From Erwinia endophytica (GTDB lineage Bacteria; Pseudomonadota; Gammaproteobacteria; Enterobacterales; Enterobacteriaceae), in NCBI RefSeq assembly GCF_009295515.1, contig NZ_RQVV01000026.1, positions 1-64,000 of the forward strand: 64,000 nucleotides of DNA, read 5' to 3'. Position numbers and translations under genes: made by a program. The first letter of the stretch is position 1; each line of letters starts with the position of its first letter. This document shows, piece by piece, positions 45,607 through 56,553 of this stretch. The notes beneath the pieces were generated by a model. The model was given only the letters and a program-made list of their open reading frames with translations. It did not search any database and was not told the origin of the DNA.

Positions 45607-45924
45607 CTACTGGTTCTCTTTCGCCACTTCAAAGTGGACGGACAGCAACCAGGCCTCTTCTTTCGGCAGATTGCCAAACAGATCAACCACCTGCTGCGCC
45701 AATGACATCGATTCAGGAGAAATGTCCTCAAAAAGCTCCGCTTCTACTTCTGGCAACGGTTCGCCAGTCAGTGAGCGTAGAGCCATCGCCCGCACATGCG
45801 AGGTCAACATCTGCTGTTGTACGGCATTGGGAATAATTTTTCTGGCGATAAATAATTCAGCAATTTGGGCCATCACTTTATCCGCCAGTGCCTGGATTGC
45901 CTGGTCATTTTCTGCTGTATTCAC
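45607..45924 (-). CDS. Stand-alone PRD-domain protein
   Basis: The 105-residue protein resembles a single PTS regulation domain: QIAELFIARKIIPNAVQQQMLTSHVRAMALRSLTGEP, with the conserved His in LTSHVRAM (about residue 43) and another in LLSVHFEVA near the end. It has no HTH. E. coli YhfY, in the yhf operon, is a similar lone PRD. It may be a phosphorylation-sensing partner for the operon's regulator or transporter. The start is GTG 45924 with GGAG 8 bases upstream; GTG 45945 is possible. Confidence 0.75.
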   Translation of the reverse strand: MNTAENDQAIQALADKVMAQIAELFIARKIIPNAVQQQMLTSHVRAMALRSLTGEPLPEVEAELFEDISPESMSLAQQVVDLFGNLPKEEAWLLSVHFEVAKENQ

Positions 45925-46424
45925 CGATACCGCTCCATTCTTCACACTACGCCCCTTATTTTCCGTTTCGGTTCAAACACGGAACCTTGTTTATTCGCGA
46001 TAGAAACAAATTAGCGCTGGTCGTTCTGCCTGTGTAGACCCATTTTTTCCACTTCGAAGTGGAAATCGCAGCGCGGGATGCGATCAGCCCCACAAAAGCG
46101 TTGTTTTGTGCGTAAAACCCCTATAAATCGGACAAATATCACGACAATGAACAAAATTTCGCTAATTTAATGCAATACAAGGAAAAATGCCGCAAAGATC
46201 GATAAGCGTTTAGGGCGTGGTATAGGAAAAACTTATAATTAAAAACGCAGGTGCGGGGGATTAAAAACGCTATTAGATTTTTTGACCTGCAACGCGAATA
46301 AGTTTAAAGAAATCAGAAAGCAGCATATCGCCTGAAATAACGATCAGAGGGGAATGTTGGCCCTTTACATCTGCCATATATAATCGTTATATCTTCGTCC
46401 CGGAGAAATTAATGTTGCTAAAAT
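45925..46424. other. Control region of the PRD-to-BglG-regulator operon
   Basis: About 500 AT-rich bases between the operon's first gene and the cybC terminator. It holds a perfect 20-bp palindrome at 46046-46065. No protein-coding frame is supported. I looked for a sigma-54 -24/-12 element on the minus strand and found none. Confidence 0.55.
46046..46065. promoter_or_regulatory. Perfect 20-bp palindrome, candidate operator
   Basis: TTTCCACTTCGAAGTGGAAA is perfectly self-complementary. It lies 120 bases upstream of the first gene of the operon. A dyad of this size suits a dimeric DNA-binding regulator, such as the HTH/PRD activator encoded at the operon's end. A related but imperfect CCACTTCAAAGTGG lies at about 45630 inside the PRD gene. 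Confidence 0.65.
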
Positions 46425-46444
46425 ACGGGCTCATTTGAGCCCGT
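46425..46444 (-). terminator. Terminator of cybC
   Basis: Stem ACGGGCTC/GAGCCCGT with loop ATTT; on the minus strand it is followed by ATTTT. It lies 23 bases after the cybC stop. Confidence 0.6.
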
Positions 46445-46466
46445 TATATATGTTGCGGCTCAGTAA

Positions 46467-46850
46467 TTAACGGAATTTTTTATGGTTGGCATCGCGGGTC
46501 GCGGCAAATTTCTTCGCCTCTTCTTTCGCTCCAGCCATATTCCCGGCATTAGCCAATTGCATACTGGCGTCAATCTGTCCGATCAGCGTGTCGAAGCCCG
46601 CGCGAAAGTCCTGCATTTTCGGGCTGTTGGCAGGCTGACCTTTCAGCTTGTCCGGCGTTTGTTTTTTGCCATCTTCAGCCGCACCACGCATCTCAGTGAG
46701 CGCTTGCTTAAACTCGGCGACATTATCAGTTTGGGTCACAGTAAAGTATGAACTTTGCAACATCGCCATATCGTCGGCCAGGTCAGCCAACGCCGGGAGA
46801 CTGGAGCACAACAAAGACGTCGTCAATATGGCAAGTAAAGTCTTACGCAT
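46467..46850 (-). CDS. cybC: Soluble cytochrome b562
   Basis: This periplasmic four-helix-bundle protein binds one heme b non-covalently. The 127-residue precursor has a signal peptide (residues 1-21/22). The heme ligands are in place: Met7 of the mature chain in ADLADDMAM and the C-terminal His in TRDANHKKFR. There is no CxxCH, as expected for b-type. Its electron partner is unknown. It follows pmbA on the same strand, the E. coli order. Confidence 0.93.
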   Translation of the reverse strand: MRKTLLAILTTSLLCSSLPALADLADDMAMLQSSYFTVTQTDNVAEFKQALTEMRGAAEDGKKQTPDKLKGQPANSPKMQDFRAGFDTLIGQIDASMQLANAGNMAGAKEEAKKFAATRDANHKKFR

Positions 46851-46988
46851 TGCTCAATTCCTTATTTTCAGTTCAAAAAATACCGCCAAAGGGGTGACCG
46901 GATGGCCTCTCCCTATTGGATCTGAAGCGGGTGCAGCCCAAAATACCCGGCCTTTTTGTCCTGCACCCTGAATTATTTTGGCTATAAA

Positions 46989-48329
46989 TTATTGTCCGGC
47001 GATTTTCATTTCCGGGATCAGGACCGAACCACACTGAATATTGCTGCGGGTTTCAATATCACTCCCCACGGTGACGATATTACGCCACATCTCTTTCAGG
47101 TTGCCCGCAATGGTGATTTCACTGACCGGATACTGAATTTCTCCATTTTCTACCCAAAAACCGGCAGCGCCGCGCGAGTAGTCGCCAGTGATACCGCTAA
47201 CGCCCTGTCCCATCAACTCGGTGACCACCAGACCCGTCCCCATCCTCTTTAGCAACTGGTCAAAACTGTCCCCCTGGCCGGCAATACGCCAGTTATGGAT
47301 ACCGCCTGCGTGGCCCGTGCTTTTTAGTCCCAGTTTACGGGCCGAATAGCTGGTCAACAGCCAATTTTGCAGTACGCCATCTTTAATGATGTCACGCGCT
47401 TCAGTACGCACCCCCTCACTGTCGAACGGTGCAGAAGCCAACCCTTTCAGCAAATGAGGCTGTTCGCGGATCGTCAACCATGCCGGCAAAATTTGCTGGC
47501 CCAGTGAATCCAGCAGGAAGGTGGACTTACGGTAGACACTCCCCCCACTGATGGCGCCCACCAGATGACCAAACAGACCGGTCGCCACTTCCGCTACAAA
47601 TATCACCGGTGCTTTCATGGTGGAAAGCTTACGCGGCGACAAACGCGCCAGTGTGCGACGCGCACACTCTTGCCCCACCCACTCAGGCGACTTCAGGTCA
47701 GCGAACTCACGGCCAATGGTGTAAGCGTAGTCGCGTTCCATATCGCCCTTCGCTTCTGCAATCACGCTGCTGGAGAGCGAGTGACGACTGGAAGAGTAGC
47801 TCTGGATCATCCCGTGGCTGTTACCAAATACTTTGATGCCGACATGACTGTTAAAGCTGCCGCCTTCAGTATTGGTAATGCGCGGATCGGTTTTCAGTGC
47901 CGCCTGCTCGGCCCGCGCGGCCAGATCAATCGCCCTGTCCGGATCAAGATCCATGGGATGGAAAAGATCCAAATCCGGCGCGTCAAACGCCAACAGATCA
48001 CGATCCGCCACGCCTGCGCAAGGATCAGGCGAGGTATAACGGGCAATATCGATCGCCGCCTGTACCGTACGCCTGATGGCATCCGGGCTGAGATCGGTTG
48101 AAGACGCGCTGCCTTTACGCTGCTGATGGTAAACAGTGATGCCTAAAGCGCCATCGCTATTGAATTCGACGTTTTCCACTTCGCCGTAACGGGTACTGAC
48201 GCTGATGCCAGTGGTTCTGGTCACCGCGACCTCCGCACCATCGGTACTGGTTTTTGCCAGTTCGAGTGCTGTTGCCACCGCCTGTTCAAGAGTTTTACGC
48301 TGTTCTGCAACTTGGGAGAGTAATTTCAT
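46989..48329 (-). CDS. pmbA: Metalloprotease PmbA/TldE
   Basis: With TldD, PmbA (TldE) forms a heterodimeric metallopeptidase that matures microcin B17 and helps degrade CcdA; TldE lacks the metal-binding residues. The 446-residue protein matches the family in length. Motifs include [28 protein letters not shown] (key part [13 protein letters not shown]), [23 protein letters not shown], and [33 protein letters not shown] (key part [11 protein letters not shown]). It is divergent from yjgA over 169 bases. Confidence 0.95.
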   Translation of the reverse strand: MKLLSQVAEQRKTLEQAVATALELAKTSTDGAEVAVTRTTGISVSTRYGEVENVEFNSDGALGITVYHQQRKGSASSTDLSPDAIRRTVQAAIDIARYTSPDPCAGVADRDLLAFDAPDLDLFHPMDLDPDRAIDLAARAEQAALKTDPRITNTEGGSFNSHVGIKVFGNSHGMIQSYSSSRHSLSSSVIAEAKGDMERDYAYTIGREFADLKSPEWVGQECARRTLARLSPRKLSTMKAPVIFVAEVATGLFGHLVGAISGGSVYRKSTFLLDSLGQQILPAWLTIREQPHLLKGLASAPFDSEGVRTEARDIIKDGVLQNWLLTSYSARKLGLKSTGHAGGIHNWRIAGQGDSFDQLLKRMGTGLVVTELMGQGVSGITGDYSRGAAGFWVENGEIQYPVSEITIAGNLKEMWRNIVTVGSDIETRSNIQCGSVLIPEMKIAGQ

Positions 48330-48498
48330 CGACCTACCATATAATTAACAGAGGGTTTCTCTGGCTGGCGTCAGATAGCCAGATTTCCGGACTCTTTCGT
48401 GATTAAGATGTATTTGAGTCTAACAGACTCAGAGAACAATTTCGCAGTAGCCGTATAACCTGATAGCATTAGCCTCTTTTTTAGGGAGCCTTCCATTC

Positions 48499-49038
48499 AT
48501 GACCAAACAGCCCGACGACTGGCTCGATGATGAACCAGATAACGAAGACGACGATGACGAGATTATCTGGGTCAGTAAGAGTGAAATTAAACGTGACGCC
48601 GAAGAGCTGAAACGTCTGGGAGCCGAGTTAGTGGATCTGAGTAAAAATTCACTGGATAAGATCCCTCTGGACGAAGAACTGCGCGACGCCATTGAGCTGG
48701 CGCAGAAGATCAAGAAGGAAGGTCGGCGTCGTCAGCTCCAGTTGATCGGCAAATTATTGCGTTCCCGTGAAGAAGATCCGATCCGCCAGGCGCTGGATAA
48801 ACTGAAAAATCGTCACAACCAGCAGGTGGCGCTGTTTCATAAGCTGGAAATGCTGCGCGATCGTCTGGTCGCTGAAGGTGATGACGCTATGTCGGAGGTA
48901 TTGGATCTGTATCCAAACGCTGACCGCCAGCAATTGCGTCAATTGATTCGCAACGCGCAGAAAGAGAAAGAAGCCAGCAAGCCACCGAAAGCCTACCGCC
49001 AAATCTTCCAGTATCTGCGTGAGCTGGCTGGAGCCTGA
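48499..49038 (+). CDS. yjgA: Ribosome biogenesis protein DarP (YjgA)
   Basis: DarP promotes late 50S subunit assembly. The 179-residue highly charged protein begins with an acidic tract ([17 protein letters not shown]) and has the family motifs [22 protein letters not shown] and [16 protein letters not shown], ending [14 protein letters not shown]. coli calls it yjgA/darP. AGGGAG precedes ATG 48499. Convergent with mpl. Confidence 0.95.
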   Translation: MTKQPDDWLDDEPDNEDDDDEIIWVSKSEIKRDAEELKRLGAELVDLSKNSLDKIPLDEELRDAIELAQKIKKEGRRRQLQLIGKLLRSREEDPIRQALDKLKNRHNQQVALFHKLEMLRDRLVAEGDDAMSEVLDLYPNADRQQLRQLIRNAQKEKEASKPPKAYRQIFQYLRELAGA

Positions 49039-49130
49039 GAATGGCAAAGAGGGGATGCATGAGCACCTGCCTCTACAGATGTTGAGCATCAGGGGCGGAA
49101 TACATTCTGCCCCTGGGCCTCAGGCAAACA

Positions 49131-50501
49131 TCAATCAACAGCCTTCAATTGCGTCAGCCGATCCAGCAGTTTCTGATGAATCCCGCCAAAACTACCGTTG
49201 CTCATCACCAGTATGTTATCGCCAGTCTGGGCGGTTTTGGCGATCATCTCCACCAGCGCATCGACGTCAGCACTCCAGTGAGCGGGTTGCACACAAGCAT
49301 CCGCCACTTCTGAGACCTGCCATGGAATATGGTGCGGCTGGAACAGGAAAACTTCATCGGCGCGGCCCAATGCCGGTGCCAGATCCTCTTTGCTGACCCC
49401 CATTTTCATGGTATTTGAGCGCGGCTCCAGTACCGCCAGAATGCGTGCGGTCCCACCCACTTTGCTACGCAACGCGGTCATGGTCGCCAGAATCGCGGTA
49501 GGATGATGCGCAAAATCGTCATAAACCTTCACGCCATTGGCTTCACCACGCAGTTCAAGACGGCGACGAGCGTTGATAAAGTCGTTCAATGCACGACCCG
49601 CCTCTTCCGGCTTCACACCGACATGCCGTGCCGCCGCAATCGCCATCATGCCGTTATGCATATTATGCTCGCCCACCAATGCCCAATCCACTTCAGCCAC
49701 CTTCATGCCATCCAACCAGGCTTCCCAATGCGAGGCATCCGGCGTCAGTTTCTTCGCCTGCCAGTGTCCGCCATCGCCGATGCTCTCCTGTTCGCTCCAG
49801 CATCCCATTGACAGCACCTGTTTCAGGTTAATGTCATGTTCCGGCACGAGGATCTTGCCGCTTCCCGGCACGATACGCACCAGGTGGTGGAACTGACGCT
49901 GAATAGCCCGTAGATCGTCAAAAATATCGGCATGATCAAACTCAAGGTTATTAAGGATCAGCGTACGCGGACAGTAATGCACAAATTTTGAGCGCTTATC
50001 GAAAAAGGCACTGTCATACTCATCAGCTTCAATAACAAAAAATGCGCTTTTTCCTAAAGTGGCCGAGACCTCAAAATTTCCTGGCACACCACCAATCACA
50101 AAGCCCGGTTCAAGGCCGCAAGCCTGTAAAATCCATGCAACCATACCGGCGGTCGTGGTTTTTCCGTGGGTTCCCGCAACAGCGACCACCCAGCGGTCTT
50201 TTAGCACAAAATCATGCAACCATTGTGGGCCAGAGAGGTAAGGGATATTACGTTCAAGTACCGCTTCAACACAGGCATTCCCACGGGTCATCGCGTTACC
50301 GATGATGACCAGGTCGGGAGCAGGGTTGAGCTGTGAAGCATCATAACCCTGAATTAAATCAATGCCCTGCTTTTCTAAAAGCGTGCTCATTGGCGGATAA
50401 ACATTGGCATCGGCGCCTGTCACTTCATGCCCCAGGGCGCGAGCCAGCATCGCCAGCCCGCCCATGAAAGTACCGCAAATACCGAGGATATGAATACGCA
50501 T
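49131..50501 (-). CDS. mpl: UDP-N-acetylmuramate:L-alanyl-gamma-D-glutamyl-meso-diaminopimelate ligase
   Basis: Mpl reattaches recycled murein tripeptide to UDP-MurNAc. The 456-residue Mur ligase starts MRIHILGICGTFMGGLAMLARALGHEVTG (key part ILGICGTFMGG). The ATP loop is AVAGTHGKTTTAGMV (about residue 110), followed by FFVIEADEYDSAFFDKRSKF, EFDHADIFDD and VYDDFAHHPTAI. The frame extends 15 codons upstream, but MRIHILG is the family start. Confidence 0.96.
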   Translation of the reverse strand: MRIHILGICGTFMGGLAMLARALGHEVTGADANVYPPMSTLLEKQGIDLIQGYDASQLNPAPDLVIIGNAMTRGNACVEAVLERNIPYLSGPQWLHDFVLKDRWVVAVAGTHGKTTTAGMVAWILQACGLEPGFVIGGVPGNFEVSATLGKSAFFVIEADEYDSAFFDKRSKFVHYCPRTLILNNLEFDHADIFDDLRAIQRQFHHLVRIVPGSGKILVPEHDINLKQVLSMGCWSEQESIGDGGHWQAKKLTPDASHWEAWLDGMKVAEVDWALVGEHNMHNGMMAIAAARHVGVKPEEAGRALNDFINARRRLELRGEANGVKVYDDFAHHPTAILATMTALRSKVGGTARILAVLEPRSNTMKMGVSKEDLAPALGRADEVFLFQPHHIPWQVSEVADACVQPAHWSADVDALVEMIAKTAQTGDNILVMSNGSFGGIHQKLLDRLTQLKAVD

Positions 50502-50669
50502 AAAAGATCCGTTTTCTGGAATGTTCGGCGCACAGTGTACCGTCACCTTCGTGCGGAAGAAACGGATTTACCCTATGTTCTTTACCTGGCATTCGGCTAA
50601 ACTGCGTACGAATACGTTGGCAGTTTGTTAATCAAGCTGCTGTGAAACCGCTGATTCAGGGAATGTGTT

Positions 50670-51668
50670 ATGAAAACGTTAGGCGAATTCATCGTCGAGA
50701 AGCAACATGACTTTCCACACGCCACCGGTGAGCTGACAGCATTAATTTCAGCTATCAAGCTGGGCGCGAAAATTATTCATCGCGATATTAACAAGGCTGG
50801 TCTGGTCGATATTCTGGGCACCAGCGGCGTTGAAAACATCCAGGGCGAACAGCAGATGAAACTCGATCTGTTTGCCAATGAAAAACTCAAAGCCGCACTG
50901 AAGGCACGAGGGATCGTGGCAGGGATCGCCTCTGAAGAAGAAGACGAGTTCGTCATCTTCGAAGGCGTTGAAAACGGCAAGTACGTGGTACTGATGGATC
51001 CGCTGGATGGTTCCTCCAACATTGACGTCAACGTCTCTGTCGGCACCATCTTCTCGATCTACCGCCGCATCACCCCACCAGGTACGCCGGTAACGGAAGA
51101 GGATTTTCTGCAACCTGGCAACCAGCAAGTGGCGGCAGGCTATGTGGTTTATGGCTCGTCCACCATGTTGGTCTACACCACGGGTTGTGGCGTCCACGCC
51201 TTTACCTACGATCCATCACTGGGCGTTTTCTGTCTCAGCGCGGAAAAAATGGAGTTCCCTGAAAAGGGTTACACCTACTCCATCAATGAAGGAAACTACA
51301 TCCGTTTCCCTCAGGGAGTGAAAAAATACCTGAAGTTCTGTCAGGAAGAAGATCAGGCCAGCCACCGCCCTTATACCTCGCGATATATTGGCTCTCTGGT
51401 CGCTGACTTCCACCGCAACCTGCTGAAGGGCGGGATTTACCTGTACCCAAGCACTGCCAGCCACCCGCAAGGTAAACTGCGCCTCCTGTATGAGTGCAAC
51501 CCGATGGCGTTTCTCGCCGAGCAGGCGGGTGGTAAAGCCAGTGATGGTAAAAACCGTATTCTCGACCTGATACCGGAAACACTGCACCAGCGATCACCGT
51601 TCTTCGTCGGCAACACCGATATGGTGAATGACACGGAACGCTTCCTGCGTGAATTTCCAGATGCCTAA
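50670..51668 (+). CDS. fbp: Class I fructose-1,6-bisphosphatase
   Basis: Fbp hydrolyses fructose-1,6-bisphosphate in gluconeogenesis. The 332-residue protein is the E. coli length. The metal and substrate motifs are intact: SEEEDEF (about residue 89), [14 protein letters not shown] (about 108), and [19 protein letters not shown] near residue 270. Divergent from mpl over 168 bases. The ytfQRT-yjfF sugar transporter next to E. coli fbp is absent. Confidence 0.97.
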   Translation: MKTLGEFIVEKQHDFPHATGELTALISAIKLGAKIIHRDINKAGLVDILGTSGVENIQGEQQMKLDLFANEKLKAALKARGIVAGIASEEEDEFVIFEGVENGKYVVLMDPLDGSSNIDVNVSVGTIFSIYRRITPPGTPVTEEDFLQPGNQQVAAGYVVYGSSTMLVYTTGCGVHAFTYDPSLGVFCLSAEKMEFPEKGYTYSINEGNYIRFPQGVKKYLKFCQEEDQASHRPYTSRYIGSLVADFHRNLLKGGIYLYPSTASHPQGKLRLLYECNPMAFLAEQAGGKASDGKNRILDLIPETLHQRSPFFVGNTDMVNDTERFLREFPDA

Positions 51669-51847
51669 TCCGGCAGTGCAGTATAGCGCTGGGGAACACC
51701 GGCGCTGTCAACCACTGTCGTGGGAAGTCGTGGTCGTTCAACACCCTACGGGAGCATTCCTAAAGGCCAAAAAGGGGGGATACTTTCAGCATCAGTTGGC
51801 TATAATGGGCGTCACGTGATTAAGACTGATATGTAAGGAATTAACCC

Positions 51848-52378
51848 ATGAGTTTGAACCAGGTTCCAGCGGGTAAAGATCTGCCAGAAGATATTTACGT
51901 TGTTATTGAGATCCCGGCCAATGCTGATCCAATCAAATATGAAGTCGACAAAGCTTCTGGCGCGCTGTTCGTTGACCGCTTTATGTCTACCGCGATGTTC
52001 TACCCGTGCAACTACGGTTACATCAACCACACCTTGTCGTTGGACGGCGACCCGGTAGACGTTCTGGTCCCTACCCCTTATCCACTGCAACCTGGCTCCG
52101 TTATCCGTTGTCGTCCGGTTGGCGTGCTCAAAATGACCGACGAATCGGGTGAAGACGCCAAACTGGTTGCGGTTCCGCACACCAAGCTGAGCAAAGAGTA
52201 CGATCACATCAAAGATGTGAACGATCTGCCAGAACTGTTGCGGGCGCAAATTACCCACTTTTTCGAACAGTACAAGGCTCTGGAAAAAGGCAAATGGGTG
52301 AAAGTGGAAGGCTGGGATAACGCTGAAGCCGCTAAAGCTGAAATCGTGGCCTCTTTTGAACGTGCTGCGAAGAAATAA
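51848..52378 (+). CDS. ppa: Inorganic pyrophosphatase
   Basis: Ppa hydrolyses pyrophosphate and pulls biosynthetic reactions forward. The 176-residue family-I enzyme has [17 protein letters not shown] and the metal-binding [15 protein letters not shown] (about residue 66), plus [15 protein letters not shown] precedes ATG 51848. A strong terminator follows. Confidence 0.97.
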   Translation: MSLNQVPAGKDLPEDIYVVIEIPANADPIKYEVDKASGALFVDRFMSTAMFYPCNYGYINHTLSLDGDPVDVLVPTPYPLQPGSVIRCRPVGVLKMTDESGEDAKLVAVPHTKLSKEYDHIKDVNDLPELLRAQITHFFEQYKALEKGKWVKVEGWDNAEAAKAEIVASFERAAKK

Positions 52379-52397
52379 TTTTTCTCCCGCATGAAAA

Positions 52398-52424
52398 AAA
52401 CACCGCTCAATGAGCGGTGTTTTT
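52398..52424. terminator. Bidirectional rho-independent terminator between ppa and ytfP
   Basis: A 9-bp stem ACACCGCTC/GAGCGGTGT with a 3-base loop is flanked by A-run on the left and TTTT on the right, so it serves both convergent genes. Confidence 0.85.
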
Positions 52425-52438
52425 ATTTGCAAAGCACC

Positions 52439-52792
52439 TCAGGTGGGCGCCTGTTCATCACGGCGAACCCAGTCACCGCTAAGGATCTGCTCTTTCCCCT
52501 TGACTGAACGCTGGTACACGTAAAGCCAGGCGCTACCATAGGGGGTCGGCACCAGTTCGCGCTTATATTCCCCGCCTTTCGTTCTGAGTGCGTCAAGCTC
52601 GCCCAGTGTGGAGACATCAATCCGGTATACCTCGCAATATACCTGCCCATTACCCGCTACCACGCCGGGATAATGGCCCAGGCTATACAACTCGAAGCCA
52701 TCGATCTGATAATCCCCCAGCCACTGACCATTGGTCATCCAGTGGCTGTTGCCTTGCTTACGCCGTAAACTGCCATAGACAATTATTCGCAT
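52439..52792 (-). CDS. ytfP: Gamma-glutamylcyclotransferase-like protein YtfP
   Basis: The 117-residue protein has the AIG2/GGCT fold. The substrate-binding YGSLRRKQGNSHW is near the start, YSLGHYPGVV near residue 38, and VYRIDVSTLGELDALR holds the acidic residue. YtfP's exact substrate is unknown. It starts 2 bases after tamB ends and is probably co-transcribed with tamAB, as in E. coli. Confidence 0.92.
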   Translation of the reverse strand: MRIIVYGSLRRKQGNSHWMTNGQWLGDYQIDGFELYSLGHYPGVVAGNGQVYCEVYRIDVSTLGELDALRTKGGEYKRELVPTPYGSAWLYVYQRSVKGKEQILSGDWVRRDEQAPT

Positions 52793-52794
52793 TG

Positions 52795-55700
52795 CTAAAA
52801 CTCAAACTGATAGAGCACATCAAGGGCCTGGTCTATGCCAGATACCGCTTCCAAATAGAGTTTGGGCATCAGACGATAACGTAAGGTCAGGGTCGCCAAT
52901 GAATCAAATATGCCAACACCATATTTTACCTGTAACCCCGGCAACACATAACCGCTGACCTGAACCTGCTGACTGTCACCAACACCCGTGGTATCCAGTG
53001 CGAGATTACTGACGCCAAAAGTCTCCCCGATTTTACCCACAACCTGCCCACTTTGCGCAAGCCCCAATCCAAGCAACGCTGAGGTTAATGCGGCACTATC
53101 GCTCCCGGAGGCGTCCAGCCCCTGTCCACGCAACAAATAAGACAATGCTTCCTGCTGTGACATGCTCGGGTCTGAGAAGACTTCCGCCTTCGGTTCATCC
53201 GCCAGTCCGGTCACCCGGATCCCGGCAGTAACATCATCCTCAGTGGCATCCGGATTACGGATCGCCTCAATATTGAGATAAGGTTGATCCGCCGGTCCGG
53301 CAAACTGCAGCTCGCCTTTACGCACAATCAGATCCTGCCCATAAGCATGGAAGCGACCGGAAGGGATATTGATTTGCCCGTTGAGGCCCAGCCCCCTTTT
53401 ATCCTGTACCAGCTTCAGATCGCCATTCAGTTGCGCCTTCAGGCCAAACGCGCTGATCCGTACGTCATCCCCGACATGAATGACCAGGTTGCTGTTGATC
53501 GGGATGGAGGTACTCTGCGTGGCGATCGGTTTCAGGTTCTCATCCAACAGCACTTCGTCAGGAGAAACGCCGACCGCGCTCTGCGGCACTTCCTGCACGG
53601 TGATGCGCGCCCAGGGGATATCCACCCGACCATTAAGATTGAACAGTTGCGGCGTGGCGGCAAACACCAGATCCGGTGAAACATCCATCCGCACCATCGG
53701 CGGTACCGTCACGCGAACCCGGTCGCCTTTAGCGGCAATACGCGCCCGCCAGGCATCCAGCTTGCTCCAGTCCGCATCGCCGTTCAACGCGATCTGCCCG
53801 TGAGACGTCTGTAGCAGCCCTTCCAGCGTCGAATTCATACCGTTAAAAGCCATGTTGAGGTTGGCCGAGGTGAGATCGAATGGCATAAAGCTGCCTTTCA
53901 CATTAACATTTTTCAGCCCCAGCTGACCGAACACCTGCGGCGTTTGCAAACTACCGCCCAGCCTCAGGTTACTGTTCAGCATCCCGGCGACTTTTTCACT
54001 TTGCATCAACGCCGGGTTGAGCATCGCCAGATCCACCCCGGTGATGTTGACATTGCCGGAAAGTGTACGCCTGGCCTGTGGGTCGGCAATCTGCACGTTA
54101 CCATCCAATTGACCATTCTTCGCGATGCGGATCAGCCAGTCGAGCTGCGCCTTGCCATTACGCATCGCCGCATTCAGGTTCAGCGTATCGAACGCTATCG
54201 GCAGGATGTTGCCCTGAATGTCCTGTTCAACCTTCACGCCGTTACCTTTCAGCGATACACGCCCCTGGGGCAAAGCACCATCAGCCGTCCAACTGACATT
54301 CGCCTCCCCACTAAACACCCCGCTGAGTTTGGTTTCATCGCCGAGGAATGGCTGCACCATGGACAGATCGAAACGATTAAGCACCACTTTCGCCTCACCG
54401 GAGGCGCCCGCTTCAATGGTCTGCGGCACACACAACTCGGCATGCGGGTTCAGCCAGCAGTGTGCGCCAATGGAAACGGTCTGCCTGCTGTTGAGATAAT
54501 CCAGCGCAATAGCCCGTGTTAAACGCCATTCCCCGACCGGTGTATCAAAACGGGTATTATTCAAGGTGCCCTGCCAGCGTTGCGCCTGACGATCAAAACT
54601 ACCGTTAAGCTGCAATTGACCAGAGACCGGCTTACCCTCCACGGTCAGTTTCAACTGGTGCTGTCTTTCGCTGCCGCTGGCATCCAGCTTCAGTTGGGAA
54701 ATATCCAGCGCGTCCTGTTTCAGTCGTTCAACCCGCAGCGCCAGTTTGCCCTGGATCTGCGGGTCAGAACGGATATCGCCCTGCAGGGCAACATGACCAA
54801 TGCTCATCGCCTGCCAGCGCAACCCCGTTGCCGCCAGGTCAACCAACAGTTGCGGCGTCCGCTGCTCACCTCGCGCTTTGAGAGTCCCTTTCACCACACC
54901 GCCCAGACCTGGCAACGCATTATCCAGATAGCGGGCATCAATGTTAGCGTCCAGATTCAGCTTATCGCCCAGCGAACCTTTCAGATCGACATGGTTACGG
55001 CCCAGCACCAGCCTGATAGCGGGAATATCCCACTGGTTATAGCTGTTACCGTAAAGGGAACCATCGGCGCTCACCGCATTCTGCTTCACATTACCACGCA
55101 GCTTCAGCTCCGGAACGCGCACTTGCCAGCTACCACCATACAGGCTACCACGCGTGGTAATTTTACCCTCCAGCTTCGCTGGCCAGTCAGGATACTGTCG
55201 CGCGGTGTTGATGCCTGACAACGTCAGTTCACTGCGCCAACTGATCGCTTTACTCCAGTCCACCACGGCCGTCAGGTCGGTCTGACCTTCCAGCGCAGTG
55301 AGGCGCAGTTTATCCAGAGAGAACTGTTCAACGTTGCCTTTTCCATCCAGCGTTAACGTAGCCGGAGGGATCGCTTGCCCTTTCAGCGCGGTTTTCAGTG
55401 ACATGACATAATCTGTCGCCTTGCCTTTAACGCTGAAATTGAGGTTATCCACCTGGTATTGCATGGCACCAGTCAACGGCCAGCGCAACTGTGGGCTCTG
55501 CAAGGTTACCGACAGCGGCAGCCCGGCGTCAGACAGGCGGGTTTGCGCATTCAGTTGTACCTGTACCGGACCAGAGAGGTTAACCGCCATATTCAGTTGT
55601 TCGCGCAGACCGCCATCCACGGTCAATTTGATTTTCTCACCCTTGATCGGGTCAATATTCACCGCACTGTACAGCGTGAAGCTCACTGGCCAGTGGTCCG

Positions 55701-56553
55701 CCAGTGTCGCCTGCCCCTGAGCATTCAATTGTCCCTGAGGTGAGTCCACCGTCAGTGTTTGCAGATGCAACAGACGATCCTGTGTTTTAGCCTTCAGCAC
55801 CAGACGGGTCACCGCAATGTCGGTATCGCCGGTAATGTGCAGTTGCTCACCGAGGATCTGCTGGATATCCACATCCAGCGGCAGTTTGACATCCGGCAAG
55901 TCAGGCAACAGAGGCTTAGCGAACATTGCTTTCAGCATGTCGCCCAACGGCTGTTGATCCGGTTTTGGCGGTGGCGTGGGTTCACTGGTCACCTTAGCCA
56001 CTTTCGGCAACGCAATGAGCAGCCCCTGAATGTGCGTCGGCGTCAGAGTCAACGCGCGCTGCCGCCAGTCGATGCCGGAGGTGAAATCCGCCAATGAAAT
56101 CGCCGTGTCATCCACCTTCACATTGATATTATGCAAGGCCAGATTACGCAAGGTGATGGGATAAGGCGTACTCAGGTCGCCAGAAGATGACCCATCTTCC
56201 GCCGGGGCGGGCGCAGCAGGCGCCATTTTTTGGCTGTCCACCACCACGTTGACATCCTTCAACGACAGATCGTTCACGCAGAATGCGCTGTTTTTCAGGC
56301 AGCTCAGTTGCAGCGCCAGATGGAACTCGCCGACATTAACCGTGAGACCCGGCATTTCATACTGCACACCGCTAAGCCGAAGATTACGCCAGCCGCCATC
56401 GACCTGTTTGATCGCCAATCCCGGAACCCAACGCGTCGCGCCATTCAGTACCAGATGCAAACCGGGCGTGGTGGCGATTAAACAGACCAGGCCGCCCAAC
56501 AGCAACAGCAGGAAAATCACTATGCCAATCAGGACCTTCTTCCAACGACTCAT
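52795..56553 (-). CDS. tamB: Translocation and assembly module inner-membrane subunit TamB
   Basis: TamB is a long periplasm-spanning AsmA-like protein, anchored in the inner membrane, that works with TamA in outer-membrane protein and phospholipid transport. The 1252-residue protein has one N-terminal membrane helix (residues 5-29), long repeated beta strands that form the groove, and a C-terminal DUF490 domain with [31 protein letters not shown] (key part [16 protein letters not shown]). The end is [20 protein letters not shown], typical. It overlaps tamA by 4 bases (ATGA). Confidence 0.95.
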   Translation of the reverse strand: MSRWKKVLIGIVIFLLLLLGGLVCLIATTPGLHLVLNGATRWVPGLAIKQVDGGWRNLRLSGVQYEMPGLTVNVGEFHLALQLSCLKNSAFCVNDLSLKDVNVVVDSQKMAPAAPAPAEDGSSSGDLSTPYPITLRNLALHNINVKVDDTAISLADFTSGIDWRQRALTLTPTHIQGLLIALPKVAKVTSEPTPPPKPDQQPLGDMLKAMFAKPLLPDLPDVKLPLDVDIQQILGEQLHITGDTDIAVTRLVLKAKTQDRLLHLQTLTVDSPQGQLNAQGQATLADHWPVSFTLYSAVNIDPIKGEKIKLTVDGGLREQLNMAVNLSGPVQVQLNAQTRLSDAGLPLSVTLQSPQLRWPLTGAMQYQVDNLNFSVKGKATDYVMSLKTALKGQAIPPATLTLDGKGNVEQFSLDKLRLTALEGQTDLTAVVDWSKAISWRSELTLSGINTARQYPDWPAKLEGKITTRGSLYGGSWQVRVPELKLRGNVKQNAVSADGSLYGNSYNQWDIPAIRLVLGRNHVDLKGSLGDKLNLDANIDARYLDNALPGLGGVVKGTLKARGEQRTPQLLVDLAATGLRWQAMSIGHVALQGDIRSDPQIQGKLALRVERLKQDALDISQLKLDASGSERQHQLKLTVEGKPVSGQLQLNGSFDRQAQRWQGTLNNTRFDTPVGEWRLTRAIALDYLNSRQTVSIGAHCWLNPHAELCVPQTIEAGASGEAKVVLNRFDLSMVQPFLGDETKLSGVFSGEANVSWTADGALPQGRVSLKGNGVKVEQDIQGNILPIAFDTLNLNAAMRNGKAQLDWLIRIAKNGQLDGNVQIADPQARRTLSGNVNITGVDLAMLNPALMQSEKVAGMLNSNLRLGGSLQTPQVFGQLGLKNVNVKGSFMPFDLTSANLNMAFNGMNSTLEGLLQTSHGQIALNGDADWSKLDAWRARIAAKGDRVRVTVPPMVRMDVSPDLVFAATPQLFNLNGRVDIPWARITVQEVPQSAVGVSPDEVLLDENLKPIATQSTSIPINSNLVIHVGDDVRISAFGLKAQLNGDLKLVQDKRGLGLNGQINIPSGRFHAYGQDLIVRKGELQFAGPADQPYLNIEAIRNPDATEDDVTAGIRVTGLADEPKAEVFSDPSMSQQEALSYLLRGQGLDASGSDSAALTSALLGLGLAQSGQVVGKIGETFGVSNLALDTTGVGDSQQVQVSGYVLPGLQVKYGVGIFDSLATLTLRYRLMPKLYLEAVSGIDQALDVLYQFEF

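Noticed and set aside
46081-46300. Search for a sigma-54 promoter before the PRD operon
   Set aside because: No GG-N10-GC element with proper flanks was found on the minus strand, and the regulator lacks a sigma-54 activation domain.
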